Numbered from the stretch's first letter, positions 1-7,398 are shown. The stretch: 13,048 nucleotides of DNA from an uncultured Oscillibacter sp. (GCA_947245315.1 CAMXNV010000041.1:1-13048); one strand, 5' to 3'. Program-made: numbers and translations. Notes: generated by a model from the sequence alone, not told the origin.

Positions 1-800
1 GTCTCTAAAATATAGATGATGCCCACCAGGATCAAAATCAGGGGCATATCCATGGCAAAGGCCAGGGCCGCCACCGCGCCGCCCATGAAGAGGCTGCCGG
101 TGTCCCCCATGAAGACCTTGGCGGGGTGGTGGTTGTAGCAGAAGAAGGCCGCCAGCCCCCCCGCCAGGGCGGCGGGAAACAGGGCCAGGGGCATCTGCTT
201 CCAGAGGGCCGCGGCGGCGGTGAAAAACACCATCACCACAAAGGTAACGCTGGAGGACTGGCCGTCGATCCCGTCCGTCAGGTTCACCGCGTTCACACAG
301 CCCACGATGACAAAGGCGGCGAAGACCAGGTAGAAAATCCAGTTGACCTCCACCGTGACGTTGAGGAAGGGCACGTACAGCGCGTTGGTCAGCAGCCCCT
401 CGTAGCGCATCAGGCTCAGAAACAGCACGGCGGCCGCCAGCTGGAGGATAAACTTCTGCCGGGCCGTCAGCCCCTCGTTCTGGTGCTGGCGGACCTTCCG
501 GTAGTCGTCCACAAAGCCGATCAGGCCGAAGATCAGGGCGAAGAGATACACGTAAAGGTGGGCAAACTGCCCCTGAAGCATAGCCCCCCAGCCCATGAGG
601 AAGGCCACCACGCCGGAGCCCACGATGAACATAATGCCCCCCATGGTGGGCGTCCCGGCCTTCCCGGCGTGCCAGGAGGGCCCTTCCTTCCGGATCTCCT
701 GCCCGGCGTGGAGCTTGCGGAGCTCCGCGATGACGAATTTTCCCAGCACCAGGGTCAGCAGGAAGCTGACTCCCGCGGCCATCAGCAGCGTAACGATCAT
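1..800 (-). CDS. mraY: Phospho-N-acetylmuramoyl-pentapeptide-transferase MraY (3' end outside window)
   Basis: This integral membrane enzyme transfers phospho-MurNAc-pentapeptide from UDP to undecaprenyl phosphate, making lipid I, the first membrane step of peptidoglycan synthesis. The first 266 codons are visible; the family is usually about 320-360 residues, so the C-terminal end lies beyond base 1. Visible family motifs are GTPTMGG (residues 49-55), VDDY (97-100, the Asp pair of the active site), NAVNLTDGIDG (170-180) and the HHPAKVFMGDTGSL stretch (about 224-237). Several long hydrophobic helices separate them. The ATG at 798-800 follows a purine-rich GAGGGAGAGCT ribosome binding site. 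The gene begins 40 nt after the murE stop, so it is probably co-transcribed with murE. murF, often found between these two genes, is missing here. Identity is very sure. Confidence 0.96.
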   Translation of the reverse strand, partial: MIVTLLMAAGVSFLLTLVLGKFVIAELRKLHAGQEIRKEGPSWHAGKAGTPTMGGIMFIVGSGVVAFLMGWGAMLQGQFAHLYVYLFALIFGLIGFVDDYRKVRQHQNEGLTARQKFILQLAAAVLFLSLMRYEGLLTNALYVPFLNVTVEVNWIFYLVFAAFVIVGCVNAVNLTDGIDGQSSSVTFVVMVFFTAAAALWKQMPLALFPAALAGGLAAFFCYNHHPAKVFMGDTGSLFMGGAVAALAFAMDMPLILILVGIIYILE

Positions 801-840
801 AGCTCTCCCTCTCTCCCTCCCGGCGTTCCCGGGCGGGTTC

Positions 841-2283
841 TCACTTGCGCAAATACTCCGCCACGATCTCCCGCTCGTCCATGTGGCGCTTTTCGTGTCC
901 AACCTCTTGATAGGTCTCATGCCCCTTGCCGCAGAGGACGATCACGTCCCCCGGCTCCGCGTGGTCCAGGGCCCAGCGGATGGCCTCCACCCGGTCCTCG
1001 ATCACCTCATAGGGCGTCCCGCTCCCCTCTACCCCCGGCAGAATACCGGCAATGATGTCCATGGGGCGCTCCGTCCGGGGGTTGTCGGTGGTGACGATCA
1101 CAAAGTCCGCCGCCGCCGCGGCCACCCGGCCCATGATGGGCCGCTTGGCCCTGTCCCGGTCCCCGCCGCAGCCAAAGAGAGCAACCGTCCGCCCCTTGGC
1201 AAAGCCCTTCACCGTGCTCAGCACGTTCTCCAGGCTGTCGGGGCTGTGGGCGTAGTCAATCAAAACGGTGTAGTCCTTTCCCGGGGTGGGGACCACCTCC
1301 ACCCGGCCCTTCACATGGGGCACCTCCGCCAGCACGGCGGCGCTCTCCCCTAGGGGAATCCCCAGAGCCAGGGCCGCCCCCAGCACATCCAGGGCGTTGT
1401 CAATCATAAAGTGCCCGGGGATGTTCACCCGCACCGGCGCCCGCTCCCCCTTGCAGACCGCCGTGAAGGCCACATGGTCCGCCGCCAGGACAGGGTCCTC
1501 CGCCCGGAGGTCCGCCTCGCCGGAGCTGGAGAAGGTGAGCACCCGGCAGGTCTTGTTTTTCAGCAGCCTGGGCGTCCAGGGATCGGCGGCGTTCACCACG
1601 CCCACGCCGCAGTTCTGAAACAGCAGCGCCTTGGCGTCGCAGTAGGCCTCCATGGTCTTATGGAAATCCAGATGATCCTGGGTCAGATTCGTAAACACGC
1701 CCACGGCGTAGGGCACGCCGTAAACCCGGTCCAGGGCCAGGGCGTGGGAGGAGACCTCCATCACCACGTGGGTGCAGCCCGCCTCCCGCATCCGGGCGAA
1801 GAGCTTCTGGAGCTCAAAGGACTCAGGGGTGGTCCGCTCCGTGGGCAGAACCTCCTGGCCAATCATATTCTGGTTCGTGCCGATCAATCCCACCTTTTCG
1901 CCCCGGGCCTCTAAAATCGCCTTCAGCAGATAGGTGGTGGTGGTCTTCCCGTTGGTGCCGGTGATCCCCACCATGGTCATGGCCTCCGCCGGATGGCCGA
2001 AGAAGTTGGCCCCCGCCGCCGCCAGAGCCCGGCGGGAGTCCTCCGTCCGCACATAGGGGATCCCCTCCCCCTCCGGCGGGTTCTGACAGAGCACCGCCGC
2101 CGCCCCGGCTTCCAGGGCCTGGGGAATGAAGCGGTGCCCATCCGCGGCGAAGCCGGTCATGGCCACAAACAGGTCCCCGGGCCGCACCTGCCGGGAGTCG
2201 TAGCTGACGCCGGTGATCTCCAGGCCCATATCCACCGAAGCCTCCAGGACCGGGACGCCCTCCAGCAATGTCTCAAGTCTCAT
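841..2283 (-). CDS. murE: UDP-MurNAc-tripeptide synthetase MurE, probably meso-DAP-adding
   Basis: This cytoplasmic ATP-dependent ligase adds the third amino acid to UDP-MurNAc-L-Ala-D-Glu in peptidoglycan precursor synthesis. The start is the ATG at 2281-2283, which follows GGAGG with a 9-nt spacer. An in-frame start nine codons upstream lacks such a site. The protein is 480 residues, normal for the family. Motifs are the ATP loop GTNGKTTT (about 109-116), EVSSHAL (about 176-182), the YCDAK segment whose lysine (about 218) is the expected carbamylated residue, and DNPRTE (about 400-405). In characterised MurE enzymes DNPR marks meso-diaminopimelate specificity, so the cell wall is inferred to be DAP type. 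A promoter candidate lies at 2322-2350, and mraY follows by 40 nt. Confidence 0.97.
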   Translation of the reverse strand: MRLETLLEGVPVLEASVDMGLEITGVSYDSRQVRPGDLFVAMTGFAADGHRFIPQALEAGAAAVLCQNPPEGEGIPYVRTEDSRRALAAAGANFFGHPAEAMTMVGITGTNGKTTTTYLLKAILEARGEKVGLIGTNQNMIGQEVLPTERTTPESFELQKLFARMREAGCTHVVMEVSSHALALDRVYGVPYAVGVFTNLTQDHLDFHKTMEAYCDAKALLFQNCGVGVVNAADPWTPRLLKNKTCRVLTFSSSGEADLRAEDPVLAADHVAFTAVCKGERAPVRVNIPGHFMIDNALDVLGAALALGIPLGESAAVLAEVPHVKGRVEVVPTPGKDYTVLIDYAHSPDSLENVLSTVKGFAKGRTVALFGCGGDRDRAKRPIMGRVAAAAADFVIVTTDNPRTERPMDIIAGILPGVEGSGTPYEVIEDRVEAIRWALDHAEPGDVIVLCGKGHETYQEVGHEKRHMDEREIVAEYLRK

Positions 2284-2321
2284 TTCGTAAAACCTCCATC
2301 CCGTTAACAACGTTCTGGATT

Positions 2322-2350
2322 ATTGTAGACCGAATAAAACGCAATGTATA
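2322..2350 (-). promoter_or_regulatory. Candidate sigma-A promoter for murE-mraY
   Basis: On the minus strand, TATACA (2345-2350; 4 of 6 matches to TTGACA) and TACAAT (2322-2327; 5 of 6 to TATAAT) are separated by exactly 17 nt. The predicted transcript would start about 2315, leaving a leader of roughly 30 nt with the murE ribosome binding site. This would let murE-mraY be expressed apart from the upstream division genes. It is motif evidence only. Confidence 0.5.
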
Positions 2351-2460
2351 CGGCATATCCTGCGGAAAACCAGGCAAAACCTGCTCTCCGGCCCCTGCAT
2401 AGCCAAACCCACGCCTACCCAAGCCTTCTCAAAACCCTAAACCCCTCCGCGCCCACCAAA
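2351..2460. other. Non-coding stretch, G-rich on minus strand
   Basis: This is part of the 263-base gap between the PBP gene and murE. No plausible gene was seen. The minus strand has five G-tracts of three or more (complement C-tracts beginning at 2408, 2418, 2435, 2442 and 2452) with loops of 4 to 14 nt, so a loose G-quadruplex is possible. The rest of the gap holds the murE promoter candidate and a copy of a dispersed repeat. Confidence 0.4.
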
Positions 2461-2555
2461 CTCCGTCGCCGTCGCTCCAGCCCGGTCCAACACCAGACCC
2501 CCAGAGCGCGCTAAAGTTCTTTTGCTGACTTTTCTTTCAAGAAAAGTCAGTCGCG
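2461..2555 (-). repeat. Dispersed intergenic repeat, copy 1, with hairpin overlapping the PBP stop codon
   Basis: This ~95-nt element recurs at 11796-11891 in the same orientation. On the minus strand it starts with an imperfect CGCG context and a perfect inverted repeat, arms CTGACTTTTCTT (2525-2536) and AAGAAAAGTCAG (2539-2550), followed by CAAAAGAACTTTA, CGCGCTCTGG, GTCTGGT and AGCGACG. The PBP stop codon (2547-2549) lies inside the hairpin stem. The other copy has different bases in the stem that keep pairing (GA/TC exchanged for TC/GA), evidence that the hairpin matters. There is no long U-tract, so it is not a classic intrinsic terminator. Its role is unknown. Confidence 0.8.
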
Positions 2556-5012
2556 GACGGAGCCGTCGCCGAAGCGGACGGTGACGACGCTGCCGGGGGC
2601 GAGCTGGGAGCCCTCCTCCCGGTCCTGGGAGATGGCCCGGACGTTGCCGGAGCCGGTGCTGGTGGTGCCGGCCACCCGCATGATGAGGCCGGCGTTGGTC
2701 AGGGCCTGGTTGGCCTCGGCGGCGGTCAAGCCCACCACGCCGGGCACGGTCCGCAGGTCCTCGTTCTTCTCCTCTCCCAGATAGAGGATGATGGAGGCGT
2801 TGTTGGGCACAATGGCGCCGCCCTCCGGGGTCTGGGCCGTGACCTCGGCCCCGCTGCCCACGGTGCGGAAGGTAAAGCCCGCGTTCTCCAGCCTCGCCCT
2901 GGCCGTCTCCAGATCCTGCCCCACCACATGGGGCACCGCGGCGTCGGCCCCCGCCAGCTGTTCGGCGGTGTAGTCCGGCTCCACGCCCAGGACGGGCAGA
3001 ATCTCACTCATGATCTGGCTGGCCGTGGGGGCCACCATGTTGCCGCCGGAGGGGAAGGTCCCCGTGTTCCGGCTGGGGGTGTCCATGGTGATGAGCATAA
3101 TGTACTCCGGGTCGTCCGCCGGGGCAAAGCACATGAAGGACACCACAATGTCTCCCTTGGGGTTGGCGGCCGTCTTGGTTCCCGTCTTGTCGGCGGTTCC
3201 CGTCTTTCCCCCGATGCGGTAGCCCGCCACCTGGCCGTTCCGCCCGGTGCCCGAGGCCACCACGTACTCCAGGCACTCCCGGACCTTGGCGGAGGTCTCC
3301 GCGCTGATGACCTGGCGGATGGGGGCGGCGTCGTGCTGGCGGAGGATGTTCCCCTCCCCGTCCAGCACCTGCTCCACCACATAGGGCTCGTAGAGATAGC
3401 CCCCGTTGACGCAGGCCGCCTGGGCCCGGATCAGCTCCAGGGGGGTGACAGTAAACGTTTGCCCGAAGGAGTAGGAGGCCAGGGACACCAGATTGGAATT
3501 AAACTCCTTCTCCCCCGCAAAGTCGCCGTGGACCTCGCCGATCATGTCCACGTTGGTCTTTTCCATCAGGCCGAAGGCCTTGAGGTATTCGTAATACTTG
3601 CTGGTTCCCACGGCCTGCCCAATCTTGATGAAGGCCGGGTTGCAGGAGTTCCCCACCGCCTCCTTCAGGCTCTGGTGGCCGTGGCCGGGAGCGGCCCGGG
3701 AGCAGTTGAAGGGCTTATCCCAGCCCTTGACCATGAGGGAGCCGGAGCAGTCGAAGGTGGAGTTCATATTGACGGCCCCCTCCTCCAGCGCCGCCGCCAG
3801 GGTGATGGGCTTGAAGGTGGAGCCGGGCTCATAGCGGGAGTCGATGCACTTGTTCCGCCACTGGCTCTGCACGGCGTCCTGCCCGGCCTTCGTGACCGCC
3901 TCCTGGTACGCCTCCTCGCTCTCGAAGGTCGCCCGCTTCTCCTCCAGCTCCGTCAGCTGCTTCTCCAGCTTGCTTTTCAGCTTCTCGTCGTAGAGCACGC
4001 CGGACTGGTTGGAGTCGTAGTTGGGATAGGAGGCCATGCCCAGGATCGCCCCGGTGTTCACGTCCATCACAATTCCGGTTCCCCCGTTGGCGGCGTCAAA
4101 CTTGCTCAGCATGCTCTCGATGCCCTTTTCCAGGGCGATCTGCACGTTGATGTCCAGGGTCAGCAGCAGGTCGCTGCCGTTCTCCGCGTCAAACATCTGC
4201 TCGTAGTTAAAGAGCAGGGGCTGGCTCCGGTTGTTCTGCGCGGAGATGGTCATGCCGGGGGCGCCCGACAGGTCCCCCTCATACTTGGACTCCAGACCCA
4301 CGCCGCCCTTGTTCTCCCCGTTGACAAAGCCCAGCACGTTGGCCGCCATGGCATTGTAGGGATAGTAGCGCTTGGAGTCCGGCTCCAGGAAGACGCCGCT
4401 GATTTTCCGCCGCTCCTTCTCCGGGACCTCGTTCCCCTCCGGGTCGATCTCGCCGTTGATAAACCGCCGGACCTCGTCCGCCATCTCCTTTTCCGTCTTT
4501 TTCCGAAGGACAATGTACTGGTAGCTGGTCTTCTCCATCTCCTTCTCGATCTTCTCCTGGTCCATCTCCAGAATCCGGGCCAGGCCCCGGGCGATATAGC
4601 TCTGGTCCAGGATGGGCTTGCGGTCGTACTCCTGCCCCTTCTCCAGGGCCTTGAGGGCGGCCTCGTCCTGGGCCTTGACCTGGGAGGTCACAAAGCGGTC
4701 GATTTGCAGCGCGCTGATAAACACGGTCTCCGCCGTGGTGGAGCTGGCCAGGACGTTGTGGTTCCGGTCGAAGATCGTCCCCCGGGAGGCGGTGACGGAG
4801 ACCTCCCGGGTCTGCTGGTGGACCGCCCGGGCCTGCATCTCCTCGTGCTGGTTGATCTGGAGGTCGTAGAGCTTCCAAAACAGCAGCAAAAAAGTGCCGA
4901 TACCCAAGATCAGCATCATCAGCAGCGTCCGGCCCCGGATGACCTGGTTGGCCCTCCGGGCGGCCTCGCTCTTCCTATGAACCGCAGGGATTTTCGGGGA
5001 ACGGTTCGCCAT
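2547..5012 (-). CDS. Class B penicillin-binding protein (FtsI/SpoVD/PBP2x type) with two PASTA domains
   Basis: This membrane-anchored transpeptidase crosslinks peptidoglycan at the septum or, if it is SpoVD, in the spore cortex. The ATG at 5010-5012 follows GGAGG by 7 nt; a GTG five codons upstream overlaps that site and is rejected. The 821-residue protein has one transmembrane anchor (about 29-48), a PBP dimerisation region beginning near SRGTIFDRN (about 76-84), and a transpeptidase domain with STFK (Ser 398), SCN (456-458) and KTG (603-605). Two PASTA domains follow (about 693-746 and 755-815). A charged coiled-coil-like stretch (about 343-385) precedes the active serine. Only one such PBP sits here, so FtsI and SpoVD cannot be told apart from context. 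The stop codon lies inside the repeat hairpin at 2525-2550. Family is sure, role is not. Confidence 0.95.
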   Translation of the reverse strand: MANRSPKIPAVHRKSEAARRANQVIRGRTLLMMLILGIGTFLLLFWKLYDLQINQHEEMQARAVHQQTREVSVTASRGTIFDRNHNVLASSTTAETVFISALQIDRFVTSQVKAQDEAALKALEKGQEYDRKPILDQSYIARGLARILEMDQEKIEKEMEKTSYQYIVLRKKTEKEMADEVRRFINGEIDPEGNEVPEKERRKISGVFLEPDSKRYYPYNAMAANVLGFVNGENKGGVGLESKYEGDLSGAPGMTISAQNNRSQPLLFNYEQMFDAENGSDLLLTLDINVQIALEKGIESMLSKFDAANGGTGIVMDVNTGAILGMASYPNYDSNQSGVLYDEKLKSKLEKQLTELEEKRATFESEEAYQEAVTKAGQDAVQSQWRNKCIDSRYEPGSTFKPITLAAALEEGAVNMNSTFDCSGSLMVKGWDKPFNCSRAAPGHGHQSLKEAVGNSCNPAFIKIGQAVGTSKYYEYLKAFGLMEKTNVDMIGEVHGDFAGEKEFNSNLVSLASYSFGQTFTVTPLELIRAQAACVNGGYLYEPYVVEQVLDGEGNILRQHDAAPIRQVISAETSAKVRECLEYVVASGTGRNGQVAGYRIGGKTGTADKTGTKTAANPKGDIVVSFMCFAPADDPEYIMLITMDTPSRNTGTFPSGGNMVAPTASQIMSEILPVLGVEPDYTAEQLAGADAAVPHVVGQDLETARARLENAGFTFRTVGSGAEVTAQTPEGGAIVPNNASIILYLGEEKNEDLRTVPGVVGLTAAEANQALTNAGLIMRVAGTTSTGSGNVRAISQDREEGSQLAPGSVVTVRFGDGSVRD

Positions 5013-5092
5013 GCTCTTTCCTCCCACGGAACTCGGGATCCGGCCCGCCCCGGGGGTCCCGGGGGCGCCTTCTCCCTTGAAATCATTCGTTC

Positions 5093-5122
5093 AGTATAGT
5101 GCGGCGGTCAGTCAAAATATTC
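5093..5122 (-). promoter_or_regulatory. Weak promoter candidate before the PBP gene (possibly SigE-like)
   Basis: On the minus strand GAATATTTT (5114-5122, inside the end of the ftsL-like gene) resembles the -35 element of the sporulation sigma factor SigE, and TATACT (5093-5098) is a good general -10 element. The spacing suits neither SigE nor SigA perfectly: read as SigA, a poor AATATT -35 lies 17 nt upstream of TATACT. B. subtilis spoVD is SigE-controlled, which makes the match worth noting. Low confidence. Confidence 0.25.
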
Positions 5123-5656
5123 CACCACCGCGTAGAAGCCTCCGTGGAGGGACGCCAGCATCCGCTGGAGCAGGTTGGGCTCCTTCTGCCGGTAGGCCAC
5201 GGCGGAGTCCCCCTCGGACAGGTCCAGCCGGTCCATCTGGGTGCCGCTGGGCTTGGCCATGCCGGCGGCCTCGGCGGCCTCCTTCACCGAGGCCATGTCG
5301 AACATCTGCTGGTACTGGGCGGTCAGGTGGACCTGCTCCGCCTCCAGCTCCGCCAGCTGGCTTTGCAGCTTCACGGTCTCCGCGGACAGCAGGGTCAGCT
5401 CCACGTAGTTCATCAGCACCACCAGGGCCAGCCCCATGATGGCCGCCACGCTCAGCACCGCCAGCTTGGAGACGTACTGCCGCTCCCGGACCAGGGGACG
5501 GGGACGGGCCTGTACCTTGGCCTTCTCCTGGCCCCGGACCGCCTCGCCCGCGTGGCGCAGCGCCCGCTCCCGGACGGCGTAGTCCAGGTCATAGGCCAGG
5601 CTCCCATTCACCGCCTGCCCTCCCCGGAGCCTCATATCCCGCGCAGCCGCCGCCAT
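5108..5656 (-). CDS. FtsL/DivIC-like septal protein
   Basis: This is probably the small bitopic divisome protein that links FtsQ/DivIB and the septal transpeptidase. The ATG at 5654-5656 has an excellent AAGGAGG site 7 nt upstream and gives 182 residues. A basic N-terminal cytoplasmic part (about 1-62) is followed by one transmembrane helix (about 63-84). A leucine-rich coiled coil comes next (about 88-114, through LQSQLAELEAEQ), then an alanine-rich helix and a C-terminal tail. Family members have little sequence conservation, so the call rests on this architecture and on position between rsmH and the class B PBP, the usual place of ftsL. It is longer than the typical ~120 residues because both ends are extended. 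The PBP gene begins 95 nt after its stop. A terminator-like hairpin lies upstream. Confidence 0.8.
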   Translation of the reverse strand: MAAAARDMRLRGGQAVNGSLAYDLDYAVRERALRHAGEAVRGQEKAKVQARPRPLVRERQYVSKLAVLSVAAIMGLALVVLMNYVELTLLSAETVKLQSQLAELEAEQVHLTAQYQQMFDMASVKEAAEAAGMAKPSGTQMDRLDLSEGDSAVAYRQKEPNLLQRMLASLHGGFYAVVEYFD

Positions 5657-5697
5657 AGAGCCGCCTCCTTCCAAGTTTTTCCTTTTCCCGAGGGAGG

Positions 5698-5729
5698 AAA
5701 AAGCCCTCAGCGGCGGCGCCGCTCAGAGC
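5698..5729 (-). terminator. Intrinsic terminator or attenuator between rsmH and ftsL-like gene
   Basis: On the minus strand the arms GCTCTGAGCGGC (5718-5729) and GCCGCTGAGGGC (5703-5714) form a 12-position stem with one G-G mismatch and one G-U pair, a GCC loop, and then TTTTT (5698-5702). The U-tract is itself complementary to GGAAAAA about 15 nt further on, forming a second hairpin before the ftsL-like ribosome binding site. It could reduce read-through from mraZ-rsmH into the distal division genes. Confidence 0.5.
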
Positions 5730-5806
5730 CTCTGCACACCCTCTTTTAAATCGCAATCAAAAGAAAGTCATCCAGAAACCAAAGAAACGGGTCTTCCTCT
5801 TCCCTC

Positions 5807-6736
5807 TCAGGGGGCCAGCTTCTCCGCCACCCGGAGACGGGCGCTCCGGGCCCGGGGGTTCGCCTCCACCTCCGCGGCGGAGGGGGTCACCGGCTTCTCC
5901 AGCCGCACCCGGGGCTTCTTCCCGCAGACGCACACCGGAAACTCCGGCGGGCAGGTACAGCCCCTAGCCAGCTCCCGGAGGGTCCGCTTGACGATCCGGT
6001 CCTCCAGGGAGTGAAAGGTAATCACCGCCAGCCGCCCCCCGGGGCGGAGCTTGTCCACCGCCGCCTCCAGCATGGGGGGCAGGGCCTCCAGCTCGCCGTT
6101 GACGGCGATGCGGATGGCCTGGAAGCTGCGCTTGGCGGGGTGCTGCTTCTCCCGCAGCGCCGCCGGAGGCATGGCGGACTTGATGACGTCCACCAGCTCC
6201 AGGGTGGTCTCAATGGGCCGCGTCTCCCGGGTCTTCACAATGGCCCGGGCGATGGCGGGGGCGTAGCGCTCCTCGCCGTACTCGTATAAAATGCGCCGGA
6301 GCTCCTCCAAGCTCCAGGCGTTCACCACCTCCCGGGCCGTCAGGGGCCCGGAGCGGTCCATCCTCATATCCAAGGGGGCGTCCTTCTGATAGGAGAAGCC
6401 CCGGGCCGGGTCATCCAGCTGGGGGGAGGACACCCCCAGGTCAAAGAGCATGCCGTCCACGTCCTCCCGGTCCCCCAGCACCTCCCCCAGCTGGGAGAAG
6501 TTGCTGTGGACCAGGGTCACCCGGTCCATCCAGGGGGCCAGCCGCTCCCTTGCCGCCTCGATGGCGGCGTCGTCCCGGTCGATGCAGATCAGCCGCCCGG
6601 TGGTCAGCTTCCGGGCGATCTCCCGGGAGTGTCCGGCCCGGCCCAGGGTGCCGTCCACGTAGACGCCCCCGGAGCGGACTTGCAGCGCCTGGATGCAGGC
6701 GTCCAGCAGGACGGGATTGTGTTCGTTGTATTCCAT
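5807..6736 (-). CDS. rsmH: 16S rRNA (cytosine-1402-N4)-methyltransferase RsmH (MraW)
   Basis: This enzyme uses SAM to methylate N4 of C1402 in 16S rRNA at the ribosomal P site. The 309-residue length is normal. Family motifs are HNPVLLDACIQAL (6-18), the SAM-binding loop DGTLGRAGHS (28-37), CIDRDDAAI (51-59), LFDLGVSSPQLDDPARGFSY (97-116), LDMRMD (122-127), KRSFQAIRIAVN (202-213) and ITFHSLEDRIVK (239-250). A CxC-x6-CxC cysteine cluster (260-271) is also common in Firmicutes homologues. The loop reads GRAG where GGGG is more usual, a tolerated variant. The ATG at 6734-6736 lies 6 nt after the mraZ stop, with a GGGGGTGAG site inside the end of mraZ, indicating translational coupling. Confidence 0.97.
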   Translation of the reverse strand: MEYNEHNPVLLDACIQALQVRSGGVYVDGTLGRAGHSREIARKLTTGRLICIDRDDAAIEAARERLAPWMDRVTLVHSNFSQLGEVLGDREDVDGMLFDLGVSSPQLDDPARGFSYQKDAPLDMRMDRSGPLTAREVVNAWSLEELRRILYEYGEERYAPAIARAIVKTRETRPIETTLELVDVIKSAMPPAALREKQHPAKRSFQAIRIAVNGELEALPPMLEAAVDKLRPGGRLAVITFHSLEDRIVKRTLRELARGCTCPPEFPVCVCGKKPRVRLEKPVTPSAAEVEANPRARSARLRVAEKLAP

Positions 6737-6742
6737 GAGGTC

Positions 6743-7186
6743 TCACCCCCGGTTCCGGCGGGCCCGGGCCAGGGCGTCCATGGCCGCGGCCATGTCCATC
6801 TCGCCCAGCATCTTCCGCTCCCGCTCCGTCCAGGTCTCCTCGTCCCAGATTTCAGCAAAGGTATTCAGGCCCACGATGGTACAGGTCTTCTTCAATCCGG
6901 CGTAGCTCCGGAGCCCGGCGGGGATCAGCACCCGCCCCTGGCCGTCCGGCTCGCACTCCACGGCGTTGGCGTACAGCAGGGTCAGGGCCCGGGCCTCCGT
7001 ATAGGGGAGCTCGTCCATCTCGTCGGACATCTGCTCCCACTTGGCCTGGGGGTAAATGGTCAGGCAGTGCTCGGCGCCGATGGTGATATAGAAGGTCTCG
7101 CCCAGAATGTCCCGCATGGCGGAGGGGATCACCAGGCGGCCCTTGGCGTCGATGCTGTTATTCGATTTGCCCAGCAGCCGCGCCAT
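6743..7186 (-). CDS. mraZ: Division/cell wall cluster transcriptional repressor MraZ
   Basis: MraZ is a DNA-binding protein of the SpoVT/AbrB fold that autoregulates the dcw operon by binding TGGG-type repeats near its promoter. The 147-residue protein has the expected two swapped-hairpin repeats, each with a conserved motif: DAKGRLVIPSAMRD (about 13-26) and DGQGRVLIPAGLR (about 81-93). The start ATG is at 7184-7186. The ribosome binding region is purine rich (GAGGGAGAGGGGG) but not a perfect AGGAGG. It is the first gene of the cluster, with rsmH 6 nt downstream. A strong promoter and three MraZ-box-like repeats lie upstream (7233-7308), consistent with autorepression. Confidence 0.97.
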   Translation of the reverse strand: MARLLGKSNNSIDAKGRLVIPSAMRDILGETFYITIGAEHCLTIYPQAKWEQMSDEMDELPYTEARALTLLYANAVECEPDGQGRVLIPAGLRSYAGLKKTCTIVGLNTFAEIWDEETWTERERKMLGEMDMAAAMDALARARRNRG

Positions 7187-7232
7187 CTCGCCGCCCCCTC
7201 TCCCTCTTTTTTGGGACGGAATGGGGTTTTAT

Positions 7233-7268
7233 ACCACTTAGCTGTTCTTTTTACCCACTAATCCCCAC
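7233..7268 (-). promoter_or_regulatory. MraZ operator: TGGG-type direct repeats
   Basis: On the minus strand GTGGG occurs at 7264-7268 and again at 7254-7258, exactly 10 nt apart. A decayed copy GTGGT follows at 7233-7237, 21 nt further. Characterised MraZ operators are TGGG direct repeats separated by 5-nt spacers, matching the first two. They begin about 12 nt downstream of the -10 element, where bound repressor would block initiation or early elongation. Confidence 0.7.
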
Positions 7269-7279
7269 CCGTGCTTTTT

Positions 7280-7308
7280 AGTATACGGAAATCCGCCTTG
7301 AAAAGCAA
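7280..7308 (-). promoter_or_regulatory. Sigma-A promoter of the mraZ (dcw) operon
   Basis: On the minus strand TTGCTT (7303-7308) and TATACT (7280-7285) are separated by 17 nt, a near-consensus vegetative promoter. Predicted initiation is near 7273, leaving an ~86-nt leader that contains the MraZ boxes. A CCTTG/CAAGG inverted repeat (7296-7310) overlaps the -35 element. Confidence 0.8.
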
Positions 7309-7398
7309 GGATTTTTTTTCGACGGAAAACCGGGGTTTTTCTCTAAAATCCGCTGTTTTTCGCCCAAATGCTCGAAAGTAAAACGGGCGTTCTACTTT

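Noticed and set aside
2928..5099. 723-codon open frame antisense to the PBP gene
   Set aside because: GC-rich third positions leave the opposite strand free of stops. It has no ribosome binding site, a His/Leu/Gly-rich composition without family motifs, and it covers a certain gene.
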